Source of the DNA: Anticarsia gemmatalis
Lineage: Eukaryota; Arthropoda; Insecta; Lepidoptera; Erebidae
Direction: 5' to 3'
DNA length: 64,000 nucleotides
Assembly: GCF_050436995.1 (NCBI RefSeq)
Contig: NC_134767.1
Location: forward strand, 8,618,001 to 8,682,000
The notes under the pieces are model-generated. The model did no database searches. It worked only from the letters and a program-made list of their open reading frames with translations, and was not told the origin of the DNA. The translations under genes were made by a program, and so were the position numbers. Positions 63,901-64,000 of this stretch are shown one piece after another. Each line of letters opens with the position of its first letter. Position 1 is the stretch's first letter.

Positions 63901-64000
63901 ACGAGATATATTATATTTTTGGGATAGTTGTTTCTTAGTAGAATTATTGAGACGTCATGGATTTTTGCTATCCTGTGCGTTCGTTTTAGGGAATTTTTCA

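Noticed and set aside
1..64000. Endogenous viral or LTR retrotransposon sequence
   Set aside because: I saw no gag, integrase, capsid or polymerase signature and no paired LTRs; the only reverse-transcriptase-related coding piece is the LINE C-terminus at 6550-6714.

Overview
The window is nuclear DNA from a moth or butterfly, most probably a noctuoid-type moth. The evidence is AT-rich sequence with no operon structure and no long open frame, plus dispersed repeats that I recognise from memory as lepidopteran. These are Lep1-type non-autonomous Helitrons ending in GGGTCAGCTAG, tRNA-derived SINEs with intact A and B boxes, SINEs with a 5S rRNA-like head, an RTE-type LINE end, and hAT, Harbinger, mariner and piggyBac miniatures. 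I find no complete protein-coding gene, rRNA, tRNA, CRISPR array or prokaryotic feature. The longest open frame (181 codons, 52993-53538) runs into a Helitron and looks like chance. The only coding remnants I support are the C-terminus of a hAT transposase (1518-1634, +) and the C-terminus of an RTE-type LINE ORF (6550-6714, -).

Layout. 1-14968: AT-rich sequence with a tandem Helitron pair, a complete non-autonomous hAT with 8-bp target duplications, a cluster of MITE, 5S-SINE, LINE and Helitron at 6238-7379, a possible composite hAT at 8266-9481, and scattered SINEs. 14969-26668: a large tandem duplication, copy A (14969-21264) and copy B (21464-26668). Each copy carries private insertions, so the other copy serves as an empty-site control. 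This dates and delimits a chimeric Helitron, a second Helitron family, a 5S-derived SINE with an 11-bp target duplication, and a 577-bp Harbinger-like element with 37-bp terminal inverted repeats. 26669-31410: a CpG-richer block ending in a consensus splice donor (about 27960-28300, possible first exon on +), a tandem repeat, a 5S-SINE, and a Helitron sitting at the junction of a local duplication. 31411-40204: SINE-dense, with piggyBac and mariner miniatures and a second tandem Helitron pair. 40205-50778: mostly low-copy AT-rich sequence with short inverted repeats and LINE 3' ends. 50779-64000: more SINEs, a palindromic MITE nested in another MITE, a CpG-rich TATA-containing block (about 56520-57290) and a last CpG-rich block at 63730-63900.

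How it works together. The window reads as intron or intergenic DNA shaped by mobile elements. SINEs with pol III promoters depend on LINE machinery: their target duplications and simple-sequence tails show target-primed insertion, and an RTE-type LINE end is present. Helitrons and MITEs depend on transposases encoded elsewhere. A second process seems to be short templated inversion: several near-perfect hairpins with 2-7 nt loops occur, and one pair has its apparently unmodified counterpart in the other duplicate. Strongest points: the duplication with empty-site pairs, and the 5S-derived SINE families. Main caveat: A and B could be two haplotypes wrongly joined by an assembler.
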